A stretch of DNA of 64,000 nt from Cryptomeria japonica (lineage: Eukaryota; Streptophyta; Pinopsida; Cupressales; Cupressaceae), in assembly GCF_030272615.1 (NCBI RefSeq), contig NC_081414.1, forward strand, positions 339,058,502-339,122,501. The letters run 5' to 3'. The notes under the pieces are model-generated. The model was not told the DNA's origin and ran no database searches. It saw nothing but the letters and a program-made list of their open reading frames with translations. Both the position numbers and the translations under genes were made by a program. This document shows positions 21,831 through 33,370 of the stretch, in pieces. Within the stretch, counting starts at the first letter, position 1, and the number at the start of each line of letters is the position of its first letter.

Positions 21831-23079
21831 ATCCTCACAATGGAGATTACACCAAGCTCAACTTCGATTGTGTTGCAAGACTTGGTATGGTTTTTGGGGG
21901 TGGAATTCTTAGGTCCCCTACTAGGGAGCTGGTTGTAGCTTATGTTGGTAACTTTAATGACTTCTAAAGTAATCAAGCTAAAGCTATGGCATTGGCCTAG
22001 GGCCTTCGTATTGTACTGTCCATTGGTGGTAGGGATATTGCCATAAAAGGTGATTCCAAACTAATATTTGATGTTGTTGAAGGGCTAAATAGAATCATTT
22101 GGTCAATTGATAGTGTAGACACCTAAAATTGTCATGTCTAATTAAATAAATATCTTTATTTATTTAATTAATTCATTTATCCTCTTCTAGCCTTATTTCT
22201 CATTTAAATAAATACATTTATTTATTTAAATTATTCTTTTCTTAAATTAAATAAATATCTTATTTATTTAATTAATCCCACTTCTTCTATTAATTAAATA
22301 AATCTTTATTTATTTAATTAATTCATTAACCTTTTCTACCCATGACACATGTCATTCATCTCTTAATTCCTACACTACCTACCCTTTCATTATTTTCTTA
22401 TTTTCTTTACCTACCCTCTAATCATAGCCGACCTCTTTTACACCTCTCAATCTTATCCCTCCATTTCTTATAGTGTCTTCTATATAAGGAGATGCTTCCT
22501 TCATTATCAAACCCTGACAAAAACTCACTATGCATTCAGCCCCGACTATGCTTTCGAACTTGCATATGCAATCAAGCCTACTTGCAACCACATTTCCGTT
22601 CTTTGTTGAGCTCTTGTGCACATATAAAATATGAGAGCAAATATATCAAGTAAGATCAATGGAGATAGGAAGAATGGAGATCCAAACCCTATTGGACATG
22701 TGATGGTATAATCTTTGTGATTTCATTTGATTTGCATTGTCTTAGGTAATCTTCATATGTTATGGTGGATCTTTGTTGTTGTTAGGCTAGGGTTTTGTGG
22801 TTGAATTCATTTAGTCTTTCAATATTGTTTTATCCATTTTCACCATATACAGATAGTATTATCAGAGATATCTTCAATCTGTTATATGCCTTTGACTCAT
22901 TCCTATTGAATCATATTTATAGAGAGGGTAATCAGGTGGCAGATGTTATGGCATCCCTTGGACTCAATGGGCAAAGGCTAAGATGTTGGATAAATTACAA
23001 CTCCCTGCCTCCCAACATCAAAATCCTTATTGAAGGAGAGCTAAACAATATAATTCCCAATGGAGGAAAACTTCACTAA
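21831..23079 (+). pseudogene. LINE RNase H domain, split by a solo LTR
   Basis: The first half (21831-22113) has KLNFDCVARLG (first Asp; family form: NFDGAA), SNQAKAMALA (family form: EAxAL; the Glu is replaced) and IKGDSKLIFD (third Asp kept). The second half (22852-23079) has LNHIYREGNQVADVMASLG, the conserved H-x(5-7)-N-x(2)-A-D end. The LTR at 22114-22851 separates them, and the codons resume in frame after its removal. The TAG after ALA again fits a former CAG. The RVT_3-type RNase H at the end of ORF2 is well known in plant LINEs. Confidence 0.85.
22114..22851 (+). mobile_element. Solo Gypsy-type LTR inside the LINE RNase H (738 bp)
   Basis: The segment starts TGTAGACACCTAAAATTGTC and ends CACCATATACA, with identical 5-bp flanks GATAG (22109-22113 and 22852-22856). 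The start resembles the start of the Tat-like Gypsy LTR in element orientation (TGTATACACCTAAAAATG), so it is probably a related Gypsy family in the plus orientation. A TATA box (TATATAAGG) lies at 22481-22489. Its first part is a run of TTATTTAATTAAT-type words, as in the big Gypsy LTR. No internal region is present, so it is a solo LTR left by LTR-LTR recombination. Confidence 0.92.
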
Positions 23080-23678
23080 GCCTACTCCTCTTTTCCCTTG
23101 AACTGACAGAGAGTGGGAGTAGAGGAAATTTTTAAAATTTAAAAAGTATAACTGCCTACCCAGTGACACCAATGACTATTTGAGGTGGACTGCCACCTGT
23201 GTCATGAAGTATTACACTCAGGACTATAATAATTCTTTAGCACTGCCTCTTATATTTCATGATAATGCAATCCACTTTTGCGAGGAGTTATAAGGTTCAT
23301 ATGGAAGACCGTGCATCTGGAGGTTAAGATGGGGATTTTTGGACACATGGTAGCTTGGTTAATGATGATTTTTCATCCTTCGACTCTGAGATGGCATTTA
23401 TCATTTTTAATGTCTCTTCAAAAGGTTGGGGGTACTCTTCACACACTTCACTTTGTCCAGCAAATTACTGTTACAATTATTTCATAGAAAGATTGTTTGA
23501 CACCTTAATCTTTAATGGCAAGGAAAACTTTCTTTTTCAAGGCATTGTTTTATCACTTCTATGCATATGTCTAGAGTTAAAGGAAAAACTGTTTCTATCT
23601 CTGCTAGTGAGTCTATGATGGGAGGGGATAAATTCTGCTATGATCTAGATAATCTCAAAGATTTCAAGAAGGAAGTTG
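23080..23678 (+). pseudogene. Slice 1 of an unknown ancient ORF (or LINE 3' extension)
   Basis: Downstream of the LINE RNase H, codon-like sequence continues on the plus strand. It includes NDYLRWTATCVMKYYTQDYN near the start, a 23355-23618 open stretch with SKGWGYSSHTSLCPANYCYN, and DKFCYDLDNLKDFKKEV just before the Copia composite at 23679. I do not recognise the family. It may be the N-terminal part of the ORF seen again at 38721-38982 and 45516-46314, or an extra C-terminal part of the LINE. Several stops and at least two frame changes occur. Confidence 0.4.
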
Positions 23679-24871
23679 TGTTAGGATAACCAGTGGACAA
23701 TGGAGAGAGGGGGGTTGAATTAGTTGTTAATAGATTATGAAACTTTAAGCACATAAAAACTTTTACTGGAATAACAGATATATCAATTAAGCACAAACAT
23801 AAATCATAAACCAAATACCATGCATCCACAACACATAACACCAAGATTTGTACGTGGAAAAACTAGTAAAGGGAAAAACCATGGTGGGAAACACTACCCA
23901 TAGTCAGATGATACTTATGCAGTAAGTATGTGATTACAATAAAGGGGCCTGTACATGCAGGAAGGCAACATGCCTAAAGTGCACTGCTAATCACAAAAGA
24001 GCCTCACTAACTATAGAAATATTTGGACTACAATCCTAGAAGAAGAGTGAACTGGAAGAATAACATCTCCTATGCCTGAGTAAAGTTCCAGTTAAGCTCA
24101 ATACTAGAGGTCTTAAACCTTTTACTCAAACCCAATTCGATCACCTATGATCGACCAAAACCACTGCATATAATTACAACTTTATTCGCACATAGATAAT
24201 CCTTTAACCCATGATCTACAAAGAGATCTTACATCATATTTATATAAACTCGAGACCCAAACAATTAGGTCGGCCACCTAAAAGACAATACAATAAATCC
24301 ATTACATAAACCCACAAACTAATGATAACCCAATTCAAACAAAGACCGAAACAACATTAAATAAACAATAAATCCAACCAGTAATGCATTAAGAGCATCC
24401 ACCAACACGTTACATAAACTAGTCCACAACCTAGGAGACTAACACATAATAGCACTAAACCTAAAATAGGTCACCATAAGAGAAATGCAACACCACCGAT
24501 CAACTTGAACACGAACATGATAACCATCAACATCCTGAGAACCTTCCTAGAAGCTGCACCAACACCACTTATCAAATGCATCAAAACATCTTCAACAAAG
24601 CAATGCCGGTAAAACCCTTACCAGTAACCAAAAGGCTTACTAGAACATATGATAGGTTCTAGATCACCAAATCCTGAACTAACTGAATGTGACACGCACA
24701 TGAATAACCAAACCAAACCAGTTCCACCAAACTGAACGTACCAGAGAATACCAGAGATGGTCTCCAAATCAAAATCACAATCCAACCACTCTACTGAACC
24801 CTGGTAGACAACCAAACAAGCTACTGTTGACATCAATGCAACACATAATCAATTCCTCCAAATTGCAAACA
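23679..24871 (-). repeat. 3' LTR (LTR a) of the Copia composite, 1193 bp
   Basis: On the plus strand it starts TGTTAGGATAACC and ends AAATTGCAAACA; in element orientation it starts TGTTTGCAATTTGG. It is the only full-length LTR of the three in this composite. The minus-strand end contains the GGGG-run sequence complementary to the CACCCCCC element of the plus-strand Copia LTRs. Immediately next to it (24872-24883) the minus strand reads AAAAGGGGAGAT, the PPT. Confidence 0.9.
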
Positions 24872-25232
24872 ATCTCCCCTTTTGGCATTAATGGCAACAC
24901 TGAATGTGAAAACATCTAAATGCCAAGAAATGCCAAACAAGTCTCCCCCAATGGAAGACACCCATGAAATGATATACCAATGAAGTTCTAAACCAATTAA
25001 CCATCCATAGACCAAGCTCTCCCTGTGTCTAATATCTCTATTAAGCTCTTTTTTTCACAAGTATATCTCTCCCCCTTTGACATCAATGCCAAAAATCTGA
25101 CATAAACATCAAAGAAAAAACATAGATCCTCTAAACCTCACAGCTGACTACTCCCCCTGAGTAGTAACACCAACTCATCAATCTGGAATGAATGATAGTT
25201 CTGATAATGCATACTGAACTAATGCCAATCAG
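24872..25232 (-). other. PPT and 3' non-coding region of Copia copy 1
   Basis: The polypurine tract (24872-24883, minus strand) is followed by about 350 bp without coding potential, up to the stop codon of the RNase H at 25239. The word CCCCTTTTGGCATT next to the PPT is shared with the other copies of this Copia family. Confidence 0.7.
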
Positions 25233-25238
25233 CATCAC

Positions 25239-26880
25239 TTAAGTCTCTACCAGAGGGGCAGAGACCCCCAATCTGTCTCTAAAGTACTCAAATGATTCCT
25301 TGGGTAAAGGTTTAGTGAAGATATCTGCAATTTGCTCTTTAGTGTTCACATAAACAGATCTAATTTCATTTGCTTCTACATTTTCCTTCAAAAATTTAAA
25401 GTTGATTGATATGTTCTTTGTCTTAGAATGAAATACCAGATTCTTTAATATGTCAATAGCAACAGAGTTATCACAGTGAATAACTATCGGTTTATCACAA
25501 TCTACCCTTATATCTTTCAACATTTGCTTCATCCATAGAACTTGTGTACAACTAGTAGCAGCAACAACATACTCAACTTTAGCAGTAGATAAAGAAGTAC
25601 ATGATTGTTTCTTGTTGATCCATGAAACAAGTTTCTTTCCAATAAAGAAAGCTCCACTGGATGTGCTTTTCTGATCATCTATATCTCTAGCCCAATTTGC
25701 ATATGTATATGCACATAGTATAAAGTCATCATCTTTAGGATACCACAAACCATATTTCGTTGTTCCTTGTAAATATCTGAGAATCCTTTTCACTGCACTC
25801 TTATGATTCTCTTTTTGATCAGTCTGATATCTTGATACAATACAAACCACATTCCTTATATCTGGTCTAGTCTGAGCCAAATATAACAGACCTCCAATCA
25901 TAGATTTATACATTGTAGGATTTACCAAAGCTTATACATCTTTCTTTGTCAATTTCTCACTTGTAACCATAGGAGTACCAACTGGTTTAGAATTTTTCAT
26001 ACCAAATTTATTCAACAACTCTCAAGCATACTTAGTTTCACAGATGAAAATATCTTTATTAGTCCGAGTAATGTGCAAACCTAAGAAAAATCTCATTTTT
26101 CTAGTCATAGACATCTCAAATTCATTCTTCATATTATCAGAAAATTCCATACATAACTTTTTTTCACCTCCAAAAATGATATCATCAACAAAGACCTGAA
26201 CAATAAATATGTCATCATTAGTGATCTTGTAATACAAGTTACTGTCAACATTACCTTTAGTGAAACCAAGCTTCAAAAGATATTTATCTAATCTGGTATG
26301 CCAAGCTCTAGGGGCTTGCTTCAATCCATATAAAGCTTTCCTCAATCTTCAAACCATGTTATTGTCATCTAAAAGAGAAAATCCATCAGGCTCCTCAATG
26401 TAGACTTCCTCTTCAAGATCTTCATTAGAAATGCACACTTAACATCCATCTGATAAACATTGTATTTCTTATGGGCATCATAAGCAAGAAATAATCTCAC
26501 AGCTTCATTCCTTACTACCAGAGAAAAAGTTTCATCATAATCAATTCCTTCCTTCTAAGAATATCCTTTGTAGACCAATCTAGCCTTGTTGCTCACAAGT
26601 TGTCCATCTTCATTCAATTTATTCCTAAGAACCCATTTAGTTCCAATAACATTCTTATTTTTAGGCTGGGGAACTAAAGTCCATGTGTTGTTCTTTTCTA
26701 TCTGATCCAATTCCTCTTCCATAGCTTTCATCCAACATTCATCCTTACATGCCTCAACTATTGATGCCGGTTCAATTTGAGAAATTAAGCATACGTCTTC
26801 AGCTGCCAACCTTCTCCTTGTCATCACTCCTTTGCTTTTGTCTCCAATGATCTGAGCTTTTGAATGATTCAACCTTACAT
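25239..26880 (-). pseudogene. Copia copy 1: reverse transcriptase and RNase H
   Basis: The RT starts near 26790 with [20 protein letters not shown] and VIGTKWVLRNKLNEDGQL. After a damaged middle part it continues at 26345 with ALYGLKQAPRAWHTRLDKYL and FVDDIIFGG, an intact catalytic box. The RNase H at 25239-25928 has GGLLYLAQTRPDI, LCAYTYANWARD (family form: YTDADWAGD; the first Asp reads Y), ISKK-type WINKKQSC, HCDNSVAIDILKN and ADIFTKPLPKESFEYF before a normal stop at 25239. Frameshifts at about 26400-26500 and single stops at about 25933 and 26022 break it. The similarity to the other Copia copies in the window is high. Confidence 0.9.
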
Positions 26881-26914
26881 ACCTGGGAGTCTTCTAACTT
26901 TCTATTTCTCTTCT

Positions 26915-27898
26915 CTAATCTTCAATTATTGTTGAATTTTTTGATGCTATTGGGGCAATTGGTTTAAAATTTTGTTCTGGTGTAGGCACTACTAGATCAG
27001 TTATGATCATTTTCACTTCTGGTTCTCTTTCATAAGTTCTAATTTGACCTTTGTATTGCTCATCCACCTTGACATTAACACTCTCCATAATTTTCTGCAA
27101 TCTTTTGTGATAACATATATATGCTTTGCTTTCATTTGAATAACCAAGAAATATCCCTTCATCAAATCTAGGATAAAAAATTCCAATGGAATCATCTCTT
27201 TTGATATAGCATTTACTACCAAAGATTCCAAAGTACTTAATTGTAGGTGTATGATGAAACCATAACTCATAAGGTGTCTCACCGGTGTCTCCTTTGATAT
27301 GAACTCTGTTTAATGTGTATATTGTCATGCTCACAACTTCTCTCCAATAGATATGAGGCAAATTAGCTTCCATCATCATAGTTCTAGTTGCATCCAGGAT
27401 TGTTTTGTTCTCTCTTTTCACAACACCATTCCGCTGAGGTGTCCGGGGTGCAGACAACTGTCTCCTTATGCCATGTTTCTCACAACAACTATTAAATTTA
27501 CCAGATGTGAATTCACCACCCTGACCAGATCTTAAGCATTTGATCTTTAACCCTGTCGTTGTCTCAACCATAGATTTAACGATCTTGAACTTTTCAAAGG
27601 CTTCATATTTCTCCCTTAGAAAAGTAACCCACATCATTTTAGAATAGTCATCAATGATTAGCATGAAATATCTATCACCTTGAAAGCTTCTTATTCTAGC
27701 AAGACCACACAAATTAGTATGAATAAGATCAAGAATATCATTAGATTTGTCTTGTATACTATTAAAAGAAGTCCTGACTTGCTTACCCATTTGACATTCC
27801 TTACATACCAGATTATAAGGCTTCACGATCTTAGGTATATCTCTAACTACCTTAGTTGAATTGATCTTTACAATGCAATCAAAATTCACATGACACAA
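26915..27898 (-). pseudogene. Copia copy 1: integrase with all three catalytic residues changed
   Basis: A 327-codon open frame covers the GAG-pre-integrase zinc region (CHVNFDCIVK...CKECQMGKQVRTSF) and the integrase core. The core runs through DYSKMMWVTFLREKYEAFEK and RRQLSAPRTPQRNGVVKREN, and ends with TPYELWFHHTPTIKYFGIFG and GIFLGYSNESKAY. The DDE triad is lost. LIHTNLCG has Asn for the first Asp, LRSGQGGEF has Gly for the second, and NGVVKREN has Lys for the Glu. The sister element at 59.8-60.6 kb keeps D, D and E at these positions. So this open frame is catalytically dead in spite of its length. Confidence 0.9.
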
Positions 27899-28294
27899 CC
27901 TCTTATGCCATAGCTAACTCTCATCAATATGTGCAATCAAACTTGTCTTCTCATCGGAGCTCAAACGAAAGATGTTACCTATAGTCTGAGTACCAGTTGC
28001 AATCTCCAATCATGATCTGTTGATGATTTTCTATTTTCCATCCTTGAACTGTAACTAAAATCCCTTATCCACCAACTATCCTACACTCAAAATATTATGA
28101 CTTAAGCCTTCTACATAATAAACATTATCAGTGTTATGCTTACCATCCAATGATATATTTCCTCTTCCTCTGATCATGCATACTTTGTCATCTCCAAATT
28201 CTTGCATCTCTAGTCATATGATGTGAACATCCATTGTCTATCACCCATTCATCCTTGTCTTCAACTTTAGCAGTAAGGGCCTTCTCTTCATATT
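27899..28294 (-). pseudogene. Copia copy 1: aspartic protease region
   Basis: In element order the frame encodes VEDKDEWVIDNGCSHHM, the protease active site, where the usual D-S-G reads D-N-G. It is followed by the ISLDGKHNTDNVYYVEGL segment that separates protease and pre-integrase domains in this Copia family. Stop codons are frequent from here to the integrase. The upstream codons continue on the other side of the 28300-34286 insertion. Confidence 0.8.
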
Positions 28295-28467
28295 GAATGT
28301 GTTGTCCTCAATTTCAGCATGACCAAAATCATGAGGCAACCCTATGAAACGAGTCTGTTTCATACCTTATGACCTCCGGGAGAGCTTGATCGACTCCATT
28401 GGTTAGCTCATTTAGCTTTGCGCTTTTCATTTTTATTGTTTTTAAGTTTTTAAGATTTGCAGTTTTT

Positions 28468-29610
28468 CCTACAGGTTGGACTTTAAAGTTCGACCTGTAG
28501 GGTTCCTTCTTTTCAAAGGTAATTGTACATTGGACTATAAAGTCAGATGTGCAAATGTTTGGTTTTCTCCTGTAGATCAAACTTTAAAGTCCGACCTACA
28601 TGTAATCCTTCCCCTGCAGATCAGACTTTAAAGTCCGACCTACAGGTTGATTTGTTTAAAGTTGCATGTCAGAATTTAAAGTCTGACTTGCAAGGGTTTT
28701 AGTCTTGCACGTTGGACTTTAAAGTCCGACATGCACTGTGCAATTGGCATTAATGAGCGCATTTATTGCTAATTTTTAGGTTATTTATTAATCTTTTGTG
28801 GTTATTTCTTCATTTTTGTTTTGAGGTTTATCTTCTGCGCATGCCCTCCTGCTCTTCTCCTCGCAAATTAGACTTCGATTCATCACCAGTCACTTGATTT
28901 TATTTAGCCACTTGGATTTAGGTAGGGTTTTTGTTTGTTTTATCGCCTTTTCCTTTTCCTTTGGCATTCATTTTTGTTGTTATCGTAGGGTAATCAGACA
29001 TTAAAATCCGATTTCTCTTAAACCTTCTCTACAAGTTGAGGGCAATAGGATTTTATTGTCCGATTGCCCCTTTGATCCATTTTCTTTCTCCCCTCGCCTG
29101 CACGTCGGGTTTTAAAGCTCGACATGCAGGCTGATAAACAAAGATCTCTCTGCATATCGAACTTTAAAGTCTGATATGCAAGAGGGTAAACCTCACATAT
29201 CGGACTTTAAAGTTCAATATGCGAGAGGAGATTATCTGATTGACATGTCAGGCTTTAAAACCCGACATGTCAATTAGTTTCCCTTCCCTAGCACATCGGA
29301 CTTTAAAGTCCGGTGTGTTGGTCTTCCAAATGATTGAACATTGGACTTTAAAGTCCGATGTGCTAATGATTTTTCCTAACTTGTACATCAGACTTTAAAG
29401 CCCAATGTGCCGATGAATTTCCCCAATTTGCACATTGGACTTTAAAGTTTGATATGTAAGTAAAGATGTTTTATCTTTGCACGTCGGGTTGTAAATTCCG
29501 ACGTGAAAATTTTGACTCCTAAGGTGTAGATCGGACTTTTTTCCCCGACCTGTCATTTTTGACAATTTTGCTCCCAAGCCTGTTCTGAGTCTGATTTTTA
29601 GATCCGATTG
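28468..29610. repeat. Array of about 19 palindromes, about 47-bp period, TTTAAA centres
   Basis: Each unit is a 30-36-bp imperfect palindrome centred on (G)ACTTTAAAGT(C). Centres that I could place lie near 28484, 28538, 28585, 28629, 28677, 28720, then 29002, 29054, 29113, 29165, 29208, 29256, 29304, 29349, 29396, 29443, 29492, 29540 and 29592. Spacing is mostly 43-54 bp, with one gap of about 280 bp. The outer arms fall into different classes (AGGTC/GACCT, ATGTC/GACAT, ATATC/GATAT, ACATC/GATGT, ACGTC/GACGT), but the two arms of a unit pair with each other. For example, 29239-29274 has 18-bp arms with two mismatches and 28468-28501 has 17-bp arms with two. Spacers of about 10-15 bp are not conserved. 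The last three units are the most decayed. Confidence 0.9.
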
Positions 29611-29632
29611 ATAAAATTTGGTTTTATTAATC

Positions 29633-32600
29633 ATGATAACTATTGAAGAAGCTAATCCTCAGCATTGAATGCAATCATTTACAAATGTCAAGGCTCTGTC
29701 ATGAAAAATAAGAGCCTTCTTTGAGTTAGCTAGAATTTTCACTGGGTAAAACATCATCAAAGAAGATGAAGTACAAGTATGATAAGTACTTGAATTTGTA
29801 CCTAGAAAGTTTAGTAGATTCAAACATCAAGGAGATGAAAGATACAAAAATTGGTCATGTCAGTATGCAGGAGTTTATTGATCGAGTTTCAAAAGCTCCT
29901 TCCTGCCTAACAAACTTGATCAAATCTAATTTGCATAAATATGCTTCCTTCCTAGTTGCAGCTCATGATCTGGATTTTGTACTTGTAGTAGCGGATCACT
30001 TCGATCTGAATACAAGACAGGTTAGGGATGTTTATTAAAATGTGATCATGACTTTGGATACTATTTTCTTCAACGGTTTTTTCAAAGGTTCTTCAGTCGA
30101 GGAAGTAGCCAACATTTCTCAAGAAAGTGCTCAGGAGTACTATGAGAAAATGAGGTCAAATACAAGAAAGTGATCAATACAGTGTACCTCTCTACTACTA
30201 GAAATTCTACCACCTCATGATGGCCTACGTATTTCCATAGAAGTGACTTCAACAAGGAGTACAATGGTATAGTCACCATGTTGGAAAGAGTGAAGGGTTT
30301 AAAGGATTCTCATTACTTTCAAAGCTGGATGTGTTATTACATAAATATAATCAGGAAAGGGGCTATTACGATTGATTGGTGTGAGTAGATCATTGATGCA
30401 CTCTGCGCGTAGTTGAAAGAAGTCAAAGTGACATTGAAATTTTATATGACCTCTTACCTGGTTTATGCAACTGCTTCTATGAGGCAATATCCAGGTTTAT
30501 CTACCAAAGGTGATAGTAGATTAGTACATGTCTAGGAATACTATAATGAACACACAATCAAGAATCAAGGTAGCCATTTTAGAATAGTCAATGATGCCTT
30601 CTTTGTTGTGTGGAAGTGCATGTTTGATAAAATCCTACAGAAGAAAAGATTATCAGAGGCTGCATATAATAGGGTGTCTCATTTTTGATGTGTTTTTTCT
30701 TCAGTTTCCAACATTCACTTACATTCGGATTGAATGTTTCTCAGGTGAACCCTTCATTTTACCAAGGTATCCTGCTGATAAGATCATTCTCATGGAGTTG
30801 TGTTGGTAACTAATCTATGTGCATGGAAAGCAATTGCAAGAACATAAGACCAGGTTGAAGTTCCCAAAATCTATTGACAGGTACTCAGTTTTAACTAACC
30901 CCAAGGCCAAGAACATGGAGGAAGAGATGCAATGGAACACTATGAGAAGATTCAAAGCATGAACTAATTTTAATTTTTGTGGCATGAAGAATAAGCTCAA
31001 AAGAAACTACACCCATGTTTTTAGGTTTGAGGATGTGTGGGTGGATTGCCAAGATGAGGAAGACATAAGAAGAATGAATTTCAGTCATCTTACCCTAGAG
31101 TAGATTGAAAATTTAGATTTGGAAAAGATCCAAATGACCATGGAAGATATTGATGACATATTAGACCCAGCCTATAATGAAAATAAGATTTATGACTCTC
31201 CACTTCCATTGGTACAATGGTCGAAAAGGGAGAGTAAGTCTATCACTCAAAGAATTTCTCCCATTTTGGCAAACACCAATGCATGGTTGTTAAAAAAAAA
31301 TCTTAGAATGAAACAACTTCCTGCTAGTTCTGGAGATGGTGATAATAGTGATGGCCTAGTTGGTAAGACAACTACGGCTGAAATAAGAACCAAGGGAAAA
31401 GCAGATCCACAAGCACTATCCTCAGCCCCTGCAATGCAATCTAAGGGGAAAGGACCAAAAATCAAGTTCATAATTAAAGGGTCCGAAAAAGGTGAATCAT
31501 CTTCAGTAGTGTAGGAGACAACCACAAAGGAACCAAAACAACAGACTGCTAGAGATACTGAAAAAGAGGAGACAGAAGAAGGTGAAATTCCTTAACAAGA
31601 GGAAGCACAGGTTGAAGAAACGTCACATCTTGGTGAAGTTAATGTCCCAACCACTTCACAGGTGCCAACTCATTCAGAGGTGATTATCCATTCCATTGAT
31701 TTTGAATCTGATCAAGAGGAAGAGGAATTCTATGATGAGGACCTGGGCATGGACATGACGCAATCATAGACTACTCAATAATTTTTTGCATTATCCAACT
31801 TTTCTAGTCTGGATGATATTCCCTCAACCACCCTTGAATCTTCAATGTTGGAGTTTCCTGAAGCTATGAAGCAAGTGTTTGCGGAATAGTAGATGATGAA
31901 TTTACCTTCTACGATGGTCATAACATAAATTCCATCTCTGGTAAGCACCGAAGTTGTTTCTACTACGACGGTCATAACAAAAACTCAACCTCTAGTTAGT
32001 ATTCAAATTGTTTCCACTGCACCTTCTACTCTCTCCTATGTGGTCGTAACTAAAGAAGGGTCAGCATCAGCAACCATTACTACATCAACAGGTATATCAC
32101 TGGATACTTCAGCATTGATATCAATAACAACATCTACAACCACTGCAAGTTCAAGCCAGTTTGCTCTTGAAATACCAAGTGAAACTCAACAAGAAGCTAC
32201 TACTCCACCCACCAATCTAGAATTACCACCTTGGATGGAGGTAGTAGCACCTAAGAGGAAGAAATAGGTAATTTCACCTAATGAGTTTGATTTTGAGCAG
32301 TTGGTTCCTCCAAAGCCCAAAGGATCAAAGAAGCCAAAGACTGTCTCTCAGGTGTTAGTAGACCCAACTTCTAAAAGGAAGTATGCTGAGGTCATGGTAC
32401 CATCATTAGATAAAAATAAAGATGATATACAACCTGAGGATTACATCATGCAAACCGTGGAGCTTGGGGAGGAGATGCATGAGAGTGTTAAGCTGGATTC
32501 TCAAACAACTTTTAACTCTTTGTTATAGAGACTTGACCAAGAGAGGGATGAGAAGAATGAATAAAAAAAAAATGTGAACAATTGACTAATGTTCTTCTAA

Positions 32601-33370
32601 AAGTTACACAATCCTTCGAGGAAGTTGAGCCCATAGGATCCTCAATAGACATTGAAGCTCTTAAGAAAATTGAATAGGTAGGAGCCAAAGGCCGAGTGGT
32701 GGAGGAGTGGATTGCATGACTGAAGTCAAAAGGGTCTCATCTCCTAAGTTCAATAGTTATTGACCGATTTTGAAGTGATCCAAAGTTAGATGCAAAGTCT
32801 CAAAACTTCATTATCTTAGGAGATTGAAGATATTGAGAAGAGTACAATCCTTTGGAGCAAAATGGAGGACTTCTGAATAGACGTCCTCGTTGAAAATAAA
32901 GTGGTTCCTTCAAGGGAAAAATATATCCAAATCTTGTCACTATTGTCTCACAAGAAAGAGACAATAAGGTTGATGACAACAGAGCTGGATCGAGAGAGGA
33001 AGGTGATGATGAGATTGATCTCATTTCTGCCAGAATCACCGACATTCCTTGTTATTTGTTTGATGAGAATCAAAATCTTGTTACTAGTGATGCCATCATG
33101 TAGGAATTTATTTCCTTAATGGATCACTGTATGGGATAAGATTTCTCACTTGGTGCATTAGATAAGTTATTGGAGATCCAAGTCAGTTTTGAGGTCCTCA
33201 CATCCATGTTGAAGGACGAGAAAAATATATATGTAGAGGCTGAGGATACGATTTCCCGTATTCATGTAATCATAGGTTCTACCCTAATGATGAACCAAGC
33301 AGAGATGGAGGTCATCCTAACTAAGTTCAAATAATTCCACAAATCAAATGAGGAGGAGAAATATGAATAA
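29633..33370 (+). pseudogene. Degenerate long ORF of unknown family in the 6-kb unit
   Basis: Coding-like sequence runs on the plus strand from an ATG at 29633 for about 3.7 kb, with many single stops and several frame changes. Open segments are 29766-30038, 31119-31514, 32040-32267, 32301-32528 and 32901-33119. The first half looks globular: MKYKYDKYLNLYLESLVDSN, then CLTNLIKSNLHKYASFLVAA, and after a frame change DSHYFQSWMCYYINIIRKGA and FPTFTYIRIECFSGEPFILP. The second half is low-complexity: an acidic stretch near 31700, Ser/Thr-rich at 32040-32200 and Lys/Pro-rich (PPKPKGSKKPK) at 32300. No RT, integrase, protease or transposase motif is visible. I do not recognise the family. Confidence 0.6.

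Larger units (their letters stand above)
18345..23079 (+). mobile_element. LINE (non-LTR retrotransposon), ORF2 3' part, broken by two solo LTRs
   Basis: This is a plus-strand non-LTR element. From 18345 it shows the RT domain, then a zinc-binding zf-RVT region, then an RNase H, which is the order in plant L1-type ORF2. The endonuclease and ORF1 are not visible upstream, so it is probably 5'-truncated or decayed. Two LTR insertions (19669-21028 and 22114-22851) split it. After removing each insertion with one TSD copy, the LINE frame continues on the other side. Stop codons and altered catalytic residues show that it is inactive. Confidence 0.85.

Noticed and set aside
28468-29610. Regularly spaced palindromic repeats resembling a CRISPR array
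   Set aside because: The palindromic parts vary while keeping internal symmetry, the spacers are short and degenerate, and the locus is inside a plant retrotransposon with no cas genes.
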